NCBI GenBank assembly: GCA_003640385.1
Contig: RCAB01000476.1
Span: 1 to 46,738 of the forward strand
Length of the DNA: 46,738 nt
From: Setaria digitata
Taxonomy: Eukaryota; Nematoda; Chromadorea; Rhabditida; Setariidae
Direction of reading: 5' to 3'
Shown here: piece by piece, positions 12,955 to 25,000 of the stretch
How positions within the stretch are numbered: the stretch's first letter is position 1
How the letters are laid out: each line of letters opens with the position of its first letter
Translations under genes and position numbers: made by a program
Notes under the pieces: model-generated
Told to the model about the DNA's origin: nothing
The model's database searches: none
Seen by the model: the letters and a program-made list of their open reading frames with translations, nothing else

Positions 12955-13071
12955 AAGGTCGCTGCTTCTCGATGTTGATGATGCTTGGAAGCCACAGCTA
13001 TCGATGGTCCTTTCCAACGAACGGTCCTTACATTGTCCATCAACCAGTACGGACGTCACGAACTCCGAAAG
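12955..13071 (+). CDS. Probable N-terminal exon of the Ig/FN3 receptor
   Basis: An acceptor (ATCTGTTTTAG) and a donor (GAAAG|GTATTA) bound 117 bases that are fully open in the frame needed by the next exon at 13384, with phase 2 on both sides. An in-frame ATG lies at 13004. Starting there adds about 23 residues before the hydrophobic signal segment. The hydrophobic exon itself (13384-13526) has no in-frame ATG before its upstream stop, so some upstream coding exon is required. A second open frame here, starting at 12972, runs into a stop when joined to the next exon. I prefer this exon with start 13004, but more 5' exons are possible. Confidence 0.5.
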
Positions 13072-16000
13072 GTATTAAATTGGCTAGTTTCATTTACATC
13101 CTGCACCGGTCGATACTGATGATGCTCAAAAGTGAATTGAATTGGTTTATTCACAATTACATATAACTATAGGATGTAATAGATTAATTCACAAGTAATT
13201 ATAATTATAGGAAATTGTTCTTTTTCTTAGTTATCAGTCTTAAAATTTTTAGTAGTGTTGAGAAGAAAAAAAAAAAAAAACAGCCTAATCAGCGCCTGAT
13301 GTGTCTTTTCCTTACTCAGAATCGTTTGAACTTATGCGTGGCTCTGTGTAGTCAGTAGTAAGGATAGAAGAAATACTTTTCAGGGAAGAATTAACTCAAC
13401 AGTATGTATCAAAGTCTGTAATATCGAACAGTGGACATGGCTGCTGTTTATCCTTTTTGATATTTGTGATTCTTCTACAACTCGAAATCGTGATTGTTCC
13501 TCTTGGTGCGACATTTTCCAATAAAGGTAAGTTGCAGCTTTAAGGAACTCACCATTTTTTTTTTTTTATTAAACTACTTATCAATTGAAGCTATAGAGAA
13601 TATGACGAAACTTCCTTTCGAAGCCTGAAGTATCACGTATCTTGTGTTTTGTGAAATGCTTGCTGCTTATTTTGATTTCAACTTATGTCCTTCTGTAGCT
13701 CATATAATCATTATATGCAAGACTTATTTATTTGAAATAATTCTTATTCACTATTATAGGTAGTGGTAACGGGGGCTATCCATGGACTCTTGCTCCTTCG
13801 CAGCATCATAACTGGAAACGTAACATTGATGCGTTAGCCAGAAACCAACAAAAGAGAAGCAGCGACTATAGAAGCAGTAGTGCTGTAACTAGTATTAATA
13901 TTTTAAATACGACATTGTCAGGCAGGGAAGTCATGTTGGAAAAATGGGAACATACGGAAAGGTATATTTTTTAAATCCATCAGTATTATCTCTTCGTTTA
14001 GTAAAGTTTTCTCATAGCAGTAAACTTCGCAGCCTATACATGATCTCGTTGGAAGAGTTACAGAATCATAAAGTTCTTTTATCTTGTTTGATTAGCTTGT
14101 CAGATTTTCCCAGTGGCATAATTTTTTTCTGATTATATTCAAATTTGGTAATTTTTTCTTCTTCCCTTTTTTTTAATATGAAACAACTAATAGACTTTTT
14201 TTTCTTCACATATTAAGTAAATGATAGACTCTAGTCATGCACGCTAAAAACTGCGGAAGAAGTATTGCAAGAAGAGGAAACAATGAGAGAAAATAGCATG
14301 ATTGAACAGTCTAAAATCCTATGAGAAATTGGATTGTGTAAATAGGAAGTGTTTTAGGGGTTTCTCATTTATTATAGTGTTTTTAAATTTTATTTGGTTT
14401 TCCTTGCTGAAGTGTTCCTTCATATCTCTTTTTTTTTCTTTTTTGAATGAAACCTTCATTTACAAATAATTTAAGAATGGTTTTGCTTAATTTGATGTGA
14501 AGTAGTCATGTAAAGGTTGAGAAAATGTTTTTATCTGGAAGAATGATGGATCTCTTGTTTAAAAGTTTCACTCCAATTTTTTAGCAATTTATGCTTGAAT
14601 CACAGTAGGCCGTTTTTATATACTTCAATAGCTTCTGAAATTTCATTAGTGCAGTAACTTTTACCATGACATAAACTTGATTTTTTTTCAAGAACTTTTC
14701 CAAAACTGAACAATAGTGCAGTATATTATTATCATTTGATACATTCGCTTCTTTATAAAATGCTACCAGTCGTTTCATATAATTAGAATATTATTTCTAT
14801 TTCAAAAGCTGTTTTTAATTTTACTGTAAATTAATTTATTTTACAGTATATCAGATGATCAACCTCAGCAGTATCACAGCGAACAGTTCGTGCTGTTTAC
14901 CGTCACTGTTATTCATAATGGTAGAACTGAATTGTTCACAACAGAATCTGCACAAATTTATGTAATTGAATTGCAACCTCAGGAAGAACTAACCATGATA
15001 TGTCGAGCTAGTTTGCTTGGATTAGGCGAAGATATGGATGTCATATGGTGGAAAGATAATGAATTCATAGATTCAGCTAATTTATCTGTCATAACCGTGG
15101 ATGATCAAAATATGGTGGGTAGCTGATAATACTAACATTTATGAATTAATCCTAAACTTTATTCTCTGCTTTTCATTATGGCTTCCATGTAACTCGAAGT
15201 TAAGTTTGATAAGTCTAATCGATCTGCTAAACTATGATTCGATGATAATGACACCATTCTTCTATTTTTTTTTTCTTATTACCGTTTTGTGCTGCCTATC
15301 TAAAAAGCAAATATATTTATCTCTTATTTCTATACTTACTGGTTTAGGAGTTGCATGTGTATTACATGTGGAGAAGCAGTATCAAAGTCCTCTTTTTCAG
15401 GGTTTATATCGTTGTGTAGCTGATGTTGCAATCGTATCGACTGATCTCCTTGACAGTTATCTTTTAAATAATCGGATAAAACGTTCGACTGAAATGCCTC
15501 CAGGAAAAGTCTTAAGCAGTGCATTCATCGTGAAACTTGCTATACCGATTCATTTCACTGTTCATCCGAAAAAGTAATTTCTCTATAATAGATATTTAAG
15601 GACTTGAAATAATAAACATTAGTGGCGAAAATTTTTGGCAATTTCAAAATTGTTATTTCGTCATTTCCTGTTTCAGAGTTGTATTTACTCCTCTTCATTT
15701 GAACAAATTATAAACTAAATGAATGTTATGATTATATTTTCTTGAAATATGAGTTTTTGTAAAGGAAAAATAGGGAATTATGTTGAATATCTCTTTCCTA
15801 CATCAGAATGTAGCTTACTTCACTAGTTATAAAATATCCACTTTTTAATCCACCAACAGAACATATCACCCTTTTGTGTTATCGATCTTGATCGTCGTTG
15901 TTCAATTGAGAAGTGTTTCCGCATGTTAATCTAACCCGATATTGTCTGTTGATAATTAATTTCATTTTAATCTCCTCTTCTATTTGCAGCTTAACAGTAA

Positions 16001-19000
16001 CAGGTGGTTCGGTTTTCCGTTTGGAGTGTGCAACGAGTGGTTCTAGTTCTCAGCCAATTATTTGGTACCTAAATGGAACCGAAATTAAAGTTGAAAAGGG
16101 CCGAGAAGAGAATGTTCAAATGTTAGTATTTGATCGTATTTTCATGTTATTGGGGGTGCTAGTTATGTAAGATGATGGCGTACAGATTAGCAAAGCACAA
16201 AGACTCTGAATTGTGAAAAGATGTGAGGAGCAGAATTTTTTCAAAACGAGTGCCTTTTTCTTTTCAGTTGTTTAAAGCTTTTGCTTTCCGAAGATTTCAT
16301 ACACTTCATCTTTATCATTTATCATTTTTACAGATATACTGTTGGGCATCATTCGGTATTACATTTGGTGGGAGCTGATTTGAATAGCAGTGGCCATTAC
16401 CAGTGTCGTAGCGGAAATGTATCTAGCGACATAGCGATTGTAAATATTACTTTTGACGAAGGTATATATTGTTTTATTTATTCTTTTCTGATCGTTACAC
16501 TTTTGAGAACTCAAAAGAGTTCTCAAAAGTGTAACGATTGTATGATAAGGTAGATTAGGGTTGTTGTTGATAACCTTTGTAATTTTTTCTTTATTTTTTG
16601 AAGAAAATGAAAATAATTTTTGGAATTCTCTTCATTTATATTGGCTTTTATTTTCTTATAAAAATACAGACTCATTGTTTATTAGAAATGTTAGTAATTT
16701 ACTTGGATTCGATCACATATCTTTTAGATGGGAATGCAGTTAGAAATTCGGCAATATTGACAGAACTTCCACCAGAATTGTTAGTTCCTGTCGGTGAAAG
16801 TGTTATATTGGAATGTCTTTTGGATGATCCACAGTCAACTCCATCATGGGATGCTGTGAATGAATATGGACAGCCTATCTGGAGTATGTTTTGCCTCTCA
16901 CATAATATTTTTTTTAAGAAAAGGCCAGCATTGTGATGTAAAGTAGTTGTTGGCTTGTTATTGTCATTTATGATGGGTAATTAAATGAAATTATATGAAC
17001 CTCTTGAACTCTTCCTTGGCATTAGCATTTTAGAAATTTTCAATTCACACTCTTTTTTTAGGTGGTTCGGCGGGCAAGCTGTTGTGGTATATAACTTAAC
17101 CTTGTCGTTAATAAGTCCTATAGTTCCCTTTTTTCACTTTTTTCTACCATTCTTGTGTGATTCAGCTAAATTATGATTAAAATTTTTATGTGAAAGTACT
17201 AAATTAATCGTTCATACTTTTGGATTGCAATTTAATTCATTTATTTAGAGAAGGAGAGCCTTTGTTCAAATTTTAATGTTAAAAAATGGGAGACATAATG
17301 CAGTTGGGACCACCTACAGGTCTGAGACTCCTGATTCAATCACCGTTTGGTTTATTCGTCCTTTCACTGTTGTTAGTTTAATTTGTAGAATATCAAAGGG
17401 ACGATATAAAAACGCGTACTGCGATTGTAATTCGCTCGGCCACTGTTCGAGACAGCGGCAGATATACTTGCGTCACTTCTGGGAAAGCAATTCGGAAAAC
17501 ATTTTCAACATTTATCACAGTTCAAGGTTCTTTTGAAATGCATATAAATTTTCTTTCTTATAAAGAATTTTAGAACATTGAAATGAACTTGTTTCCCTAC
17601 GCTACATGCGTACATAATACACATACACACACATACACACACANGAATTAAAAACAACACTGAGGTATGACGTAGTAAAATATTTTGGAGGCTTAAAATA
17701 AACTTTTAAAAAGCCTACATATTAGTTTAAAAGTACATGATAACTTTCATAACAATTCCAAAATGCTCACATAATTGAATTTAGTAGACTTGATGTTTGG
17801 TATAAATTTCTGTACGCAGCATTTAATTGGAAATTTTTGGAATGCGATATTAAACTGCTCAGAATTTAGTAGCGCCGTTATTGCTGCCCAAACGTCCGGT
17901 GAGAAGAATCACCGGAACACTTGGAACAACAATTCGACTTCGTTGTTCGGGATCTGTTGAACCGCATGATACATCGTTTCAAATAAACTGGTACAAAGAT
18001 GGTAAAAAAGTGATACCATTCGGAAGAGCAAAGGTTTTCCTGCTTTAATTATCATGTTAAATTTGAGCTTACTGAGTACTTAAGCTTTTAGATGGTTAAC
18101 TGAGAGCAGTTTATTTCTAATTTCTAAAGTCAGGGAATGCTTCTTCCTTAGTTGCAGTCAGTCATTCCTCTTTCAATATTCATGATTTGTTTAATGATTT
18201 TCAAGTTTTTTGTAAGCTTCAGTAATGAGGACGATTTGGATTCTGAAGTTTTTCTAGAATAAACATTATTATGTTTGTAACTAAAGACCGGAGAACAGAT
18301 ATTTTGCTTGTGGTCGTAAGGTCCTATGGTCTTTTTCCCTAAAAGTTCCCGAAGAGCGATACATTCACGGGATGTGGATTAGATATTAATATATAGTGAA
18401 AAACAGTGAGAGAAATTAAAAAGTGTTGATTCAGCTGAAGGAGTTCAAAACTGTATTACTGACGGAGAATGGATGATGATTTCAAATCATAATTCACCAC
18501 AGTCTGCGATTGCGACTTCCTGTGATGTTTTCCCACTTTCGGAACCCACTGATTCGATCTTTTTCACTACTTCCATCCCTTTGATTACTTTCCCGAAAAC
18601 TACATGCTTTCCATCCAGCCATTCAGTTTTAACGGTACAAAGGAAAAATTGAGAACCATTTGTATTAGGACCTGCATTTGCCATCGATAGAATTCCTGGA
18701 CCAGTATGCTTTTCAGTGAAATTTTCGTCCGGGAATGTTTCCCCATATATAGATTCTCCACCAGTTCCATCACCCTTCGTAAAATCACCTCCTTGACACA
18801 TGAATTCTGGAATGACCCGATGAAATTTGCAGCCTTTATAGTGGAGAGGCTTTCCCAATTTACCAATTCCTTTTTCACCGGTACATAAGCATCGGAAATT
18901 TTCAGCTGTTTTCGGGACGATATCATCAAATAATTCCATTACAATACATCCTGAAGCTTTTCCGTCAATAGTAATATCGAAGAAAACGTGCGGTCTCCCT

Positions 19001-22000
19001 TCACGTTTTTTTCCTTTCTCTTCTGGTTTCGGGTTCTTACTATCGATATCGGTGCTACCATAAGCATTACCAACACCATGACCTCCTATGGCTTTCGTTG
19101 ATCCCTTTTCAGCTGCACTTCCTGCAGTTAACTTTTTGTTTATTTCTTTGTTATCATCATCATCTCTATGAGCTTTTCTCTTAATGCACATTTTCATTTA
19201 ATAATACAGTACAAATGTAAGCTTCGAATAGTTGCGCTGTAAAAAATTGGAATGATAGAATTAGATTGGCTGCTGCTGTCTGATTAGCAAATGACGCTTC
19301 TATCTGTGGAAACATTTCATTTATAATATTTGACTTGATTTATGTAAATTAATTTTGTTAAAGTAAAATGTTTTCGTATTAAAGTTTCTATAGATTACTA
19401 AAATCATAGTCTATCCTTCATGACAAATTCTCTTATTTTATCTCCTCAGCGTGAGTATTATTTGACTTTCCACGAACTTGAAAAATATAATCTTATCGTG
19501 TCGGATTAGCCATCTATTATATGATGCTATAACTGTAGGAGCCTATATCGTTTCGTTGATAACTCATTTGCTTGAACATATTCTTAATTTCAAGGTAAAG
19601 TGAAAAAGACAAGGAAGTAATATACGCATCATCAGATGATTTATTTGAATAGAGAGTCTATGTTATGCATACGTAGTGGATTTTGTCTACTTATTTTGTC
19701 TACACATGAAAAGAAATGCAAAAATGAAGACTTTTATCGAGGCTTTACAACATATACAGTGTTGAAAAAAGTAGTTAGGAGGAATGCCGTGAATTAAGAG
19801 ATGCATTCAGTTTCATCCAATTTGCATTTACCTTTTTATCAAAACTAACGGGCATATTTTTTTAGTTGCAACCTGCAGAAGGTTTTGTGTCAGAAATAGC
19901 TGTTAATGAAATGGGTGTGAGCATGGTTGGATTCACTAAAGATTTGCTTCTTTCAAGTGTGCAAAAGACCGACCAGGTAAAATATGTTTTCCCATCTTTT
20001 TATAATTTAATCACCATTGCTTTTATCTTTATTACTATGACTTTGGATTTTTTTACATAATTTTTTGAGGGATTATATCAATGCATTGCAAGTAACGCTG
20101 TTGGTGAACGAAGTACATTCATCGGTTTAGTGGTTGAAGCTGGAATTGATTCGGTAATAACAAATCTCAAAGTTACTGTCGATCACGAAAAGTAAAATTT
20201 TAACTGTTGCAGTTGTTAATCTGTTGCTTTAATATTATTACGGAAGGATTTTCTTACTTCAGAAATTCATGTTGTTAATTTTCATATCATAAATTTCATG
20301 TTTTACATTTTCGGATAAAGTTATCAAACATTAGTAAAGAAGCAAGCATAAAACTTGACTCGTTTTATTTTTTTCAAAATATTTCTGTGAGACATTCCTC
20401 CAAATTAAGGTTTCCATTGAAAAAAGCCTACATTAATTTTCCTTCGAATGGGATTTTGTACTTTCAGTGCACAGTTTAATTTAAAATGGCATTTACCACA
20501 AACAGTGGATTATTTGGAAGCTGATCGCACGATGTTTTTATTGAACTATTATTTATCAGATGGTTAGTATTTTTAGTCTGAAATGAGTTATATAGAACAT
20601 AATTTCATAAGTAAATGGAGTTATGAAATTTCAGGTGGTAGTGCAAATAATGTGCCATTGCGTAATGCTCACTGTACACCCGATAATTATTGTGTTGCTA
20701 AATGCTGCTCATCGAATTATATATTTTTCCCTCGACGAAATTATACCTTTCAAATGTCACTCTTTAAAATGGATGCTGTTGGAAAAATCACACCTCTTTC
20801 GGAACATGTGACAGCTATGTCCTGGGATGGAGGTATATTTTGTAAAATAAAGGAACAGTCACGTTCAAATTTCAAACAAATGAATATTTGGTTAGCTACG
20901 AAGTAAAATTTGTTTTCATTTTAGTAAAAATTTGTGTTGTAAAAGAACAGGCTTAAATAAAAAGCAAAGTCGAGCACATTTTATACTTTTACCAGCTAGC
21001 CTAACTATTTTTAATTCAAGTATTAATTATACGTGTGGTTTGGGTTCTTCATAAGAGGGATATGAAGCTAGCATATTTACATTCAAACGCTGTTGTATCT
21101 TTCGTTTTCAGTGTCGTTGAGATCTATGGAACTTACTTTAAGTAGGCTGGGTAAGGATACACTGGAAATTTCGTGGGAACATCCATCAATTGATATCGCG
21201 AATGGCTTCATACAAAAGTGACTATTTACATGTGCTTTCAATTATTTGGTTATCCTTACGTAACTTGATGGTCATGGAAAAATTTTTGACATTTGTAAAA
21301 TAGTTGGTAAAATGGAAAACATATACTGTGTAACATTAAGGATGGTCGTAATATGCCTAAGATAGAAGTTGTAACACATATATCTGTGCAGAGTGTTTGT
21401 CATTTTCAGATATATAATCGAATACTACAAAGATTCTGAAGTACATGAAGTAAAAAGGAAAAACGTTTCGCCGAATTCGACAACTTACATTTTAAACGGT
21501 ACCTAATTTCTATTTTGTTCTTTTCAGTTCATTTTGAAAACTTGTTTTACTTCTGTGACAAGTCTAATTTCTTTCGGTTCGGTAATATGTGCCTCTCTTT
21601 ATTAACTAGTTGTACTGCAGAAGCTCTATTATTAGTTCATACTAAGATTGATCAGAAGAAGTTGAAGCAGTTGCATTTGTGAAAATGAACTGTTAGCTAA
21701 TTGATTTAATTTTGATTGAGTTGATAGCTTAATATACAGCTTGATACATAGGATTTCTCTTCGCAAGAATATATATTAATATCGTATCATGTCATTTGGA
21801 GCGGTTTATGTCTCAACGGGATTAATGAATTGTCATAAAGTTTATGATTGTGTAGATCCTAGCTTTTTTTTTTTGATATGCAAAAGTAAACATCGACATA
21901 ATTTGTCCGTATTGTAAAAAATGCTAACGAGTTTTAATTTTAATTGTTATATTTGATATCTAATTTTTTGTATATAGAAATCAGACGAAAATATCATTGT

Positions 22001-25000
22001 AAATAAAAGAATGAAAAGAAGGATATTCTGATTACTTTGTTCCTAATAATCTCAGGAGATGTTTTTGTTAAAGAAGAATTTTTGCAGATATAAAATCAGA
22101 AGAGACATACCGTTTCCGGGTTATTCCAGTAACGCGTCGTGGTCTTCCCTCTGATATATATTTAAAATCAAATGCAAACTTTACATTCATTGGCTACATG
22201 GTGGAACTTGTGAATGAAAACTTTCGTCCTGATATTGGGTCATTGCCAATTGATATCGAACAGGTTATAGTCTTTATTATTTCCTTTCAGTTAAACTCAG
22301 CTCATTCTGACCTGTTGTAAAGATCTTTGAAATCGTCCAAAAAAGAAAATCATTTACATATTTAAAATAAGCGAACTCTTTCCATTGCTGAATTTATCGT
22401 GAAATCTGCTCTTACTGAAGTATAAAGCAATCATTAATCTTGCACTATATTATCATTGCAGTATTTCTTCGATTTATTTATTTCTTTTCAGAAAGGTGCA
22501 TTAATTACCATTCACTGGGGAGAAGCGCGGAAGAGTTCTGCGAATGTCACTTCTTTAAATTTAGAAAACAAAGCAGTTCTTATCCGTTATGCTGTTTCTG
22601 ATAGGTCACCCTTAAAAGAAAAAGTAGAGGAAGGCTTCTTCATCAATGGAGCTATAAACCTAACTGAGAAATTTGATGCGGTAAACTTTTCATTTTACAT
22701 TTCACTTTAAAATTTTTAGCGCCATATATTGCTGAAGAGTGATAGTGAGTCATGGATTGAATTTGATTGTGGTGGAATTAACAGCATGATAAAAAAATTG
22801 GGAGTAATTCTACACAATTCGGATTCATAAGTAATCTTTAACAATATTTAATGGTGAATATTTTTAGTCTCGAACATATCAGTTCTGCAGCCGTATTTAT
22901 GATGGCCTTTTATATGGTCCTGACTTCTGTCGTACATATCGTTTGTCACCAGCAGTGTTCACTGATATATTTGGTAGTTTTTCGGGTGGCAGTGGTCTAC
23001 CAAGTCCTGTATCATGCCATCATCGTAAGTTTATCATTTCTGCTTGTTGATATAATTGACAGTAAGATGATAAATTTTATGTTGCAGTGATGCAGGTTGC
23101 ATAGAATGTACTCGGTAACATTATCTTTGTAACATTCTTGTTGTTACTAGTCTGTAACAGCATTTCTCTCTTAAATATCCTTCCCTTATTAAACAATGAA
23201 TACGCGATGGAAAGCTAGTCTTTTTTTAAAGAAGGAAAAAAATGCCATTGTGAGCCATCCTATGAATTTGGTGATGCAATGCGTGTAACCTGGGATTGGC
23301 CAGCAGACGATTATAGTGTCGATGAATTTGTTGTGCATTATACTTTGACTGATAGTATGTTTCCCGAGGATGACAGATTGGTTATTACGTGAGTTCATCA
23401 TTTTCCACTAAAACTTAAATATGCTTTTTAATATAGCCTTAGTTTGGTTCTCCTTTAGATTTACTTATAAAAAGACATAGCACAAATACTGATTTCCGGT
23501 ATTTAATATGATTCATGTTTGTTTATAATTTAGACTTTGTCTAGGAAGAAAAGTATAATTCATGACTTTTTTAACGGAACAAGAGAATGTTGTAATTTTT
23601 AACAGCATTTAATTTGAACTTTAGAATTTGTATGATTAGTCCATGTGATTTAGTCGTATATGTATATTATTAATTATATATAGTTTGAGTTATCTTGCGT
23701 GATTTCATGATATTACAGGGATGAACCATTCGCTGATTTGCCAAATCTTCGATCGAATACAACGTATCGTATAATGATAGAACCCAGGAATAAAATGGGT
23801 GGTGTTAAAGGTTCCTGGTTCAACTGTACCACTCCTATTCGTAAGTTACTTTGATACAAAATTAAATTGTTTTTCATCCTTTTAAGCTTCTGTCGTATGT
23901 CTCTTTAAAGGGCACAGCTTGAATTACTAATTCTTAGTCGGAAAAAATTACTATTATTATAATTCCTATTTTGCAGTAGGGCAAATCCCTGCACCAACAG
24001 GAGTAATGTATGAAGAATTGAATGCTACAGCTGTCCGGGTATCATGGAATCCAATTTATCCAAATCCTCATTGGAGTACACCTGTTGGTTACGTGATACA
24101 AGTTCAGTTGTCATCAACTTCTGTGGCATCCGTAAAAGATATCTTTGGTATTTACCTTTCTACGCTCAACATTTTTACTTTTCCAAATTTTTCCTTTATT
24201 GTGCTATTGCACAACCATTTTTTTTTTTCAGCTGCATCTCAGTACGATGACTTATCTAGTTGTGACTCTAGTTCAGCGACTAGGCTAAGTTTTGGATTTA
24301 TCCAAATATTTCAGTTGACGGAATTAGTGCAACAAGTCACGTCATAGCATTGCAACCTAACATTCTGTACACGTTTCAAGTGGCTGCACGTTCAAGTACC
24401 GGTGATTTGGGACAGCGTTCCTCTCCGTATTTGTTCGTCCCGTCACATTTAAGTAAAAAACCTGATGGTACAGATATCAAAAGACCAAAAATATTCCTGA
24501 AATCAAGTCGAGAAGGGATTTTGATTGGAATTGTTCTGGTTGTTGGTTTGCTGACATTATGTTTCGGTGGTATCTGCGCTCATCTAAGGTAATTTATTAC
24601 TCTCATGTCTTTTGCTATTTGTTTTCCTCAATTTTCGAGGAAATTGGAATATACACCATCATCACATTTGTTTAATCTCATAACAGTTGAAGGTAGTTCA
24701 TCTACTTTGGAGTTTAGTGGAGTTAAGTGCTTCTTTGTTTGTATGCTTGGTCTGAAAAAAGTGGTTGAAATATCTTTGTATTGGAATCCTACTTTAGCAA
24801 GCTATGCGCAGAAGATTCACGGCAATATAAAAAAAAAAGGAAAGAAATAAAGCTTAATTTATATCTAAATTGATGTTTATCATGTTTAAATAGGTTTGCA
24901 TTTCCAGATTGAAGCGACGCAAGCTTGAAATGGGCATGAATGCGAATACAGCTAATAATGGAGGGATAGATACATTACGCAATAACAGTACAAATGTGAG

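Larger units (their letters stand above)
14847..20191 (+). other. Four immunoglobulin domains of the receptor
   Basis: Ig1: LTMIC, then VIWWKDNE, then GLYRCVAD (exons 14847-15573). Ig2: FRLEC, IIWYLNG, SGHYQC (15990-16461). Ig3: VILEC to DSGRYTC (16728-17526), with 76 residues between the cysteines, longer than usual, and built from very short exons (25 and 66 bases). Ig4: [22 protein letters not shown] (17870-20191), with 70 residues between cysteines. Each domain shows the paired cysteines and the (D/S)xGxYxC signature. The large intron inside Ig4 (18034-19865) carries the nested cyclophilin gene. Confidence 0.88.

Noticed and set aside
18600..18929. Second open frame on the minus strand, 109 codons, and a plus-strand frame at 18706-18888
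   Set aside because: Both are out-of-frame shadows of the cyclophilin coding sequence.
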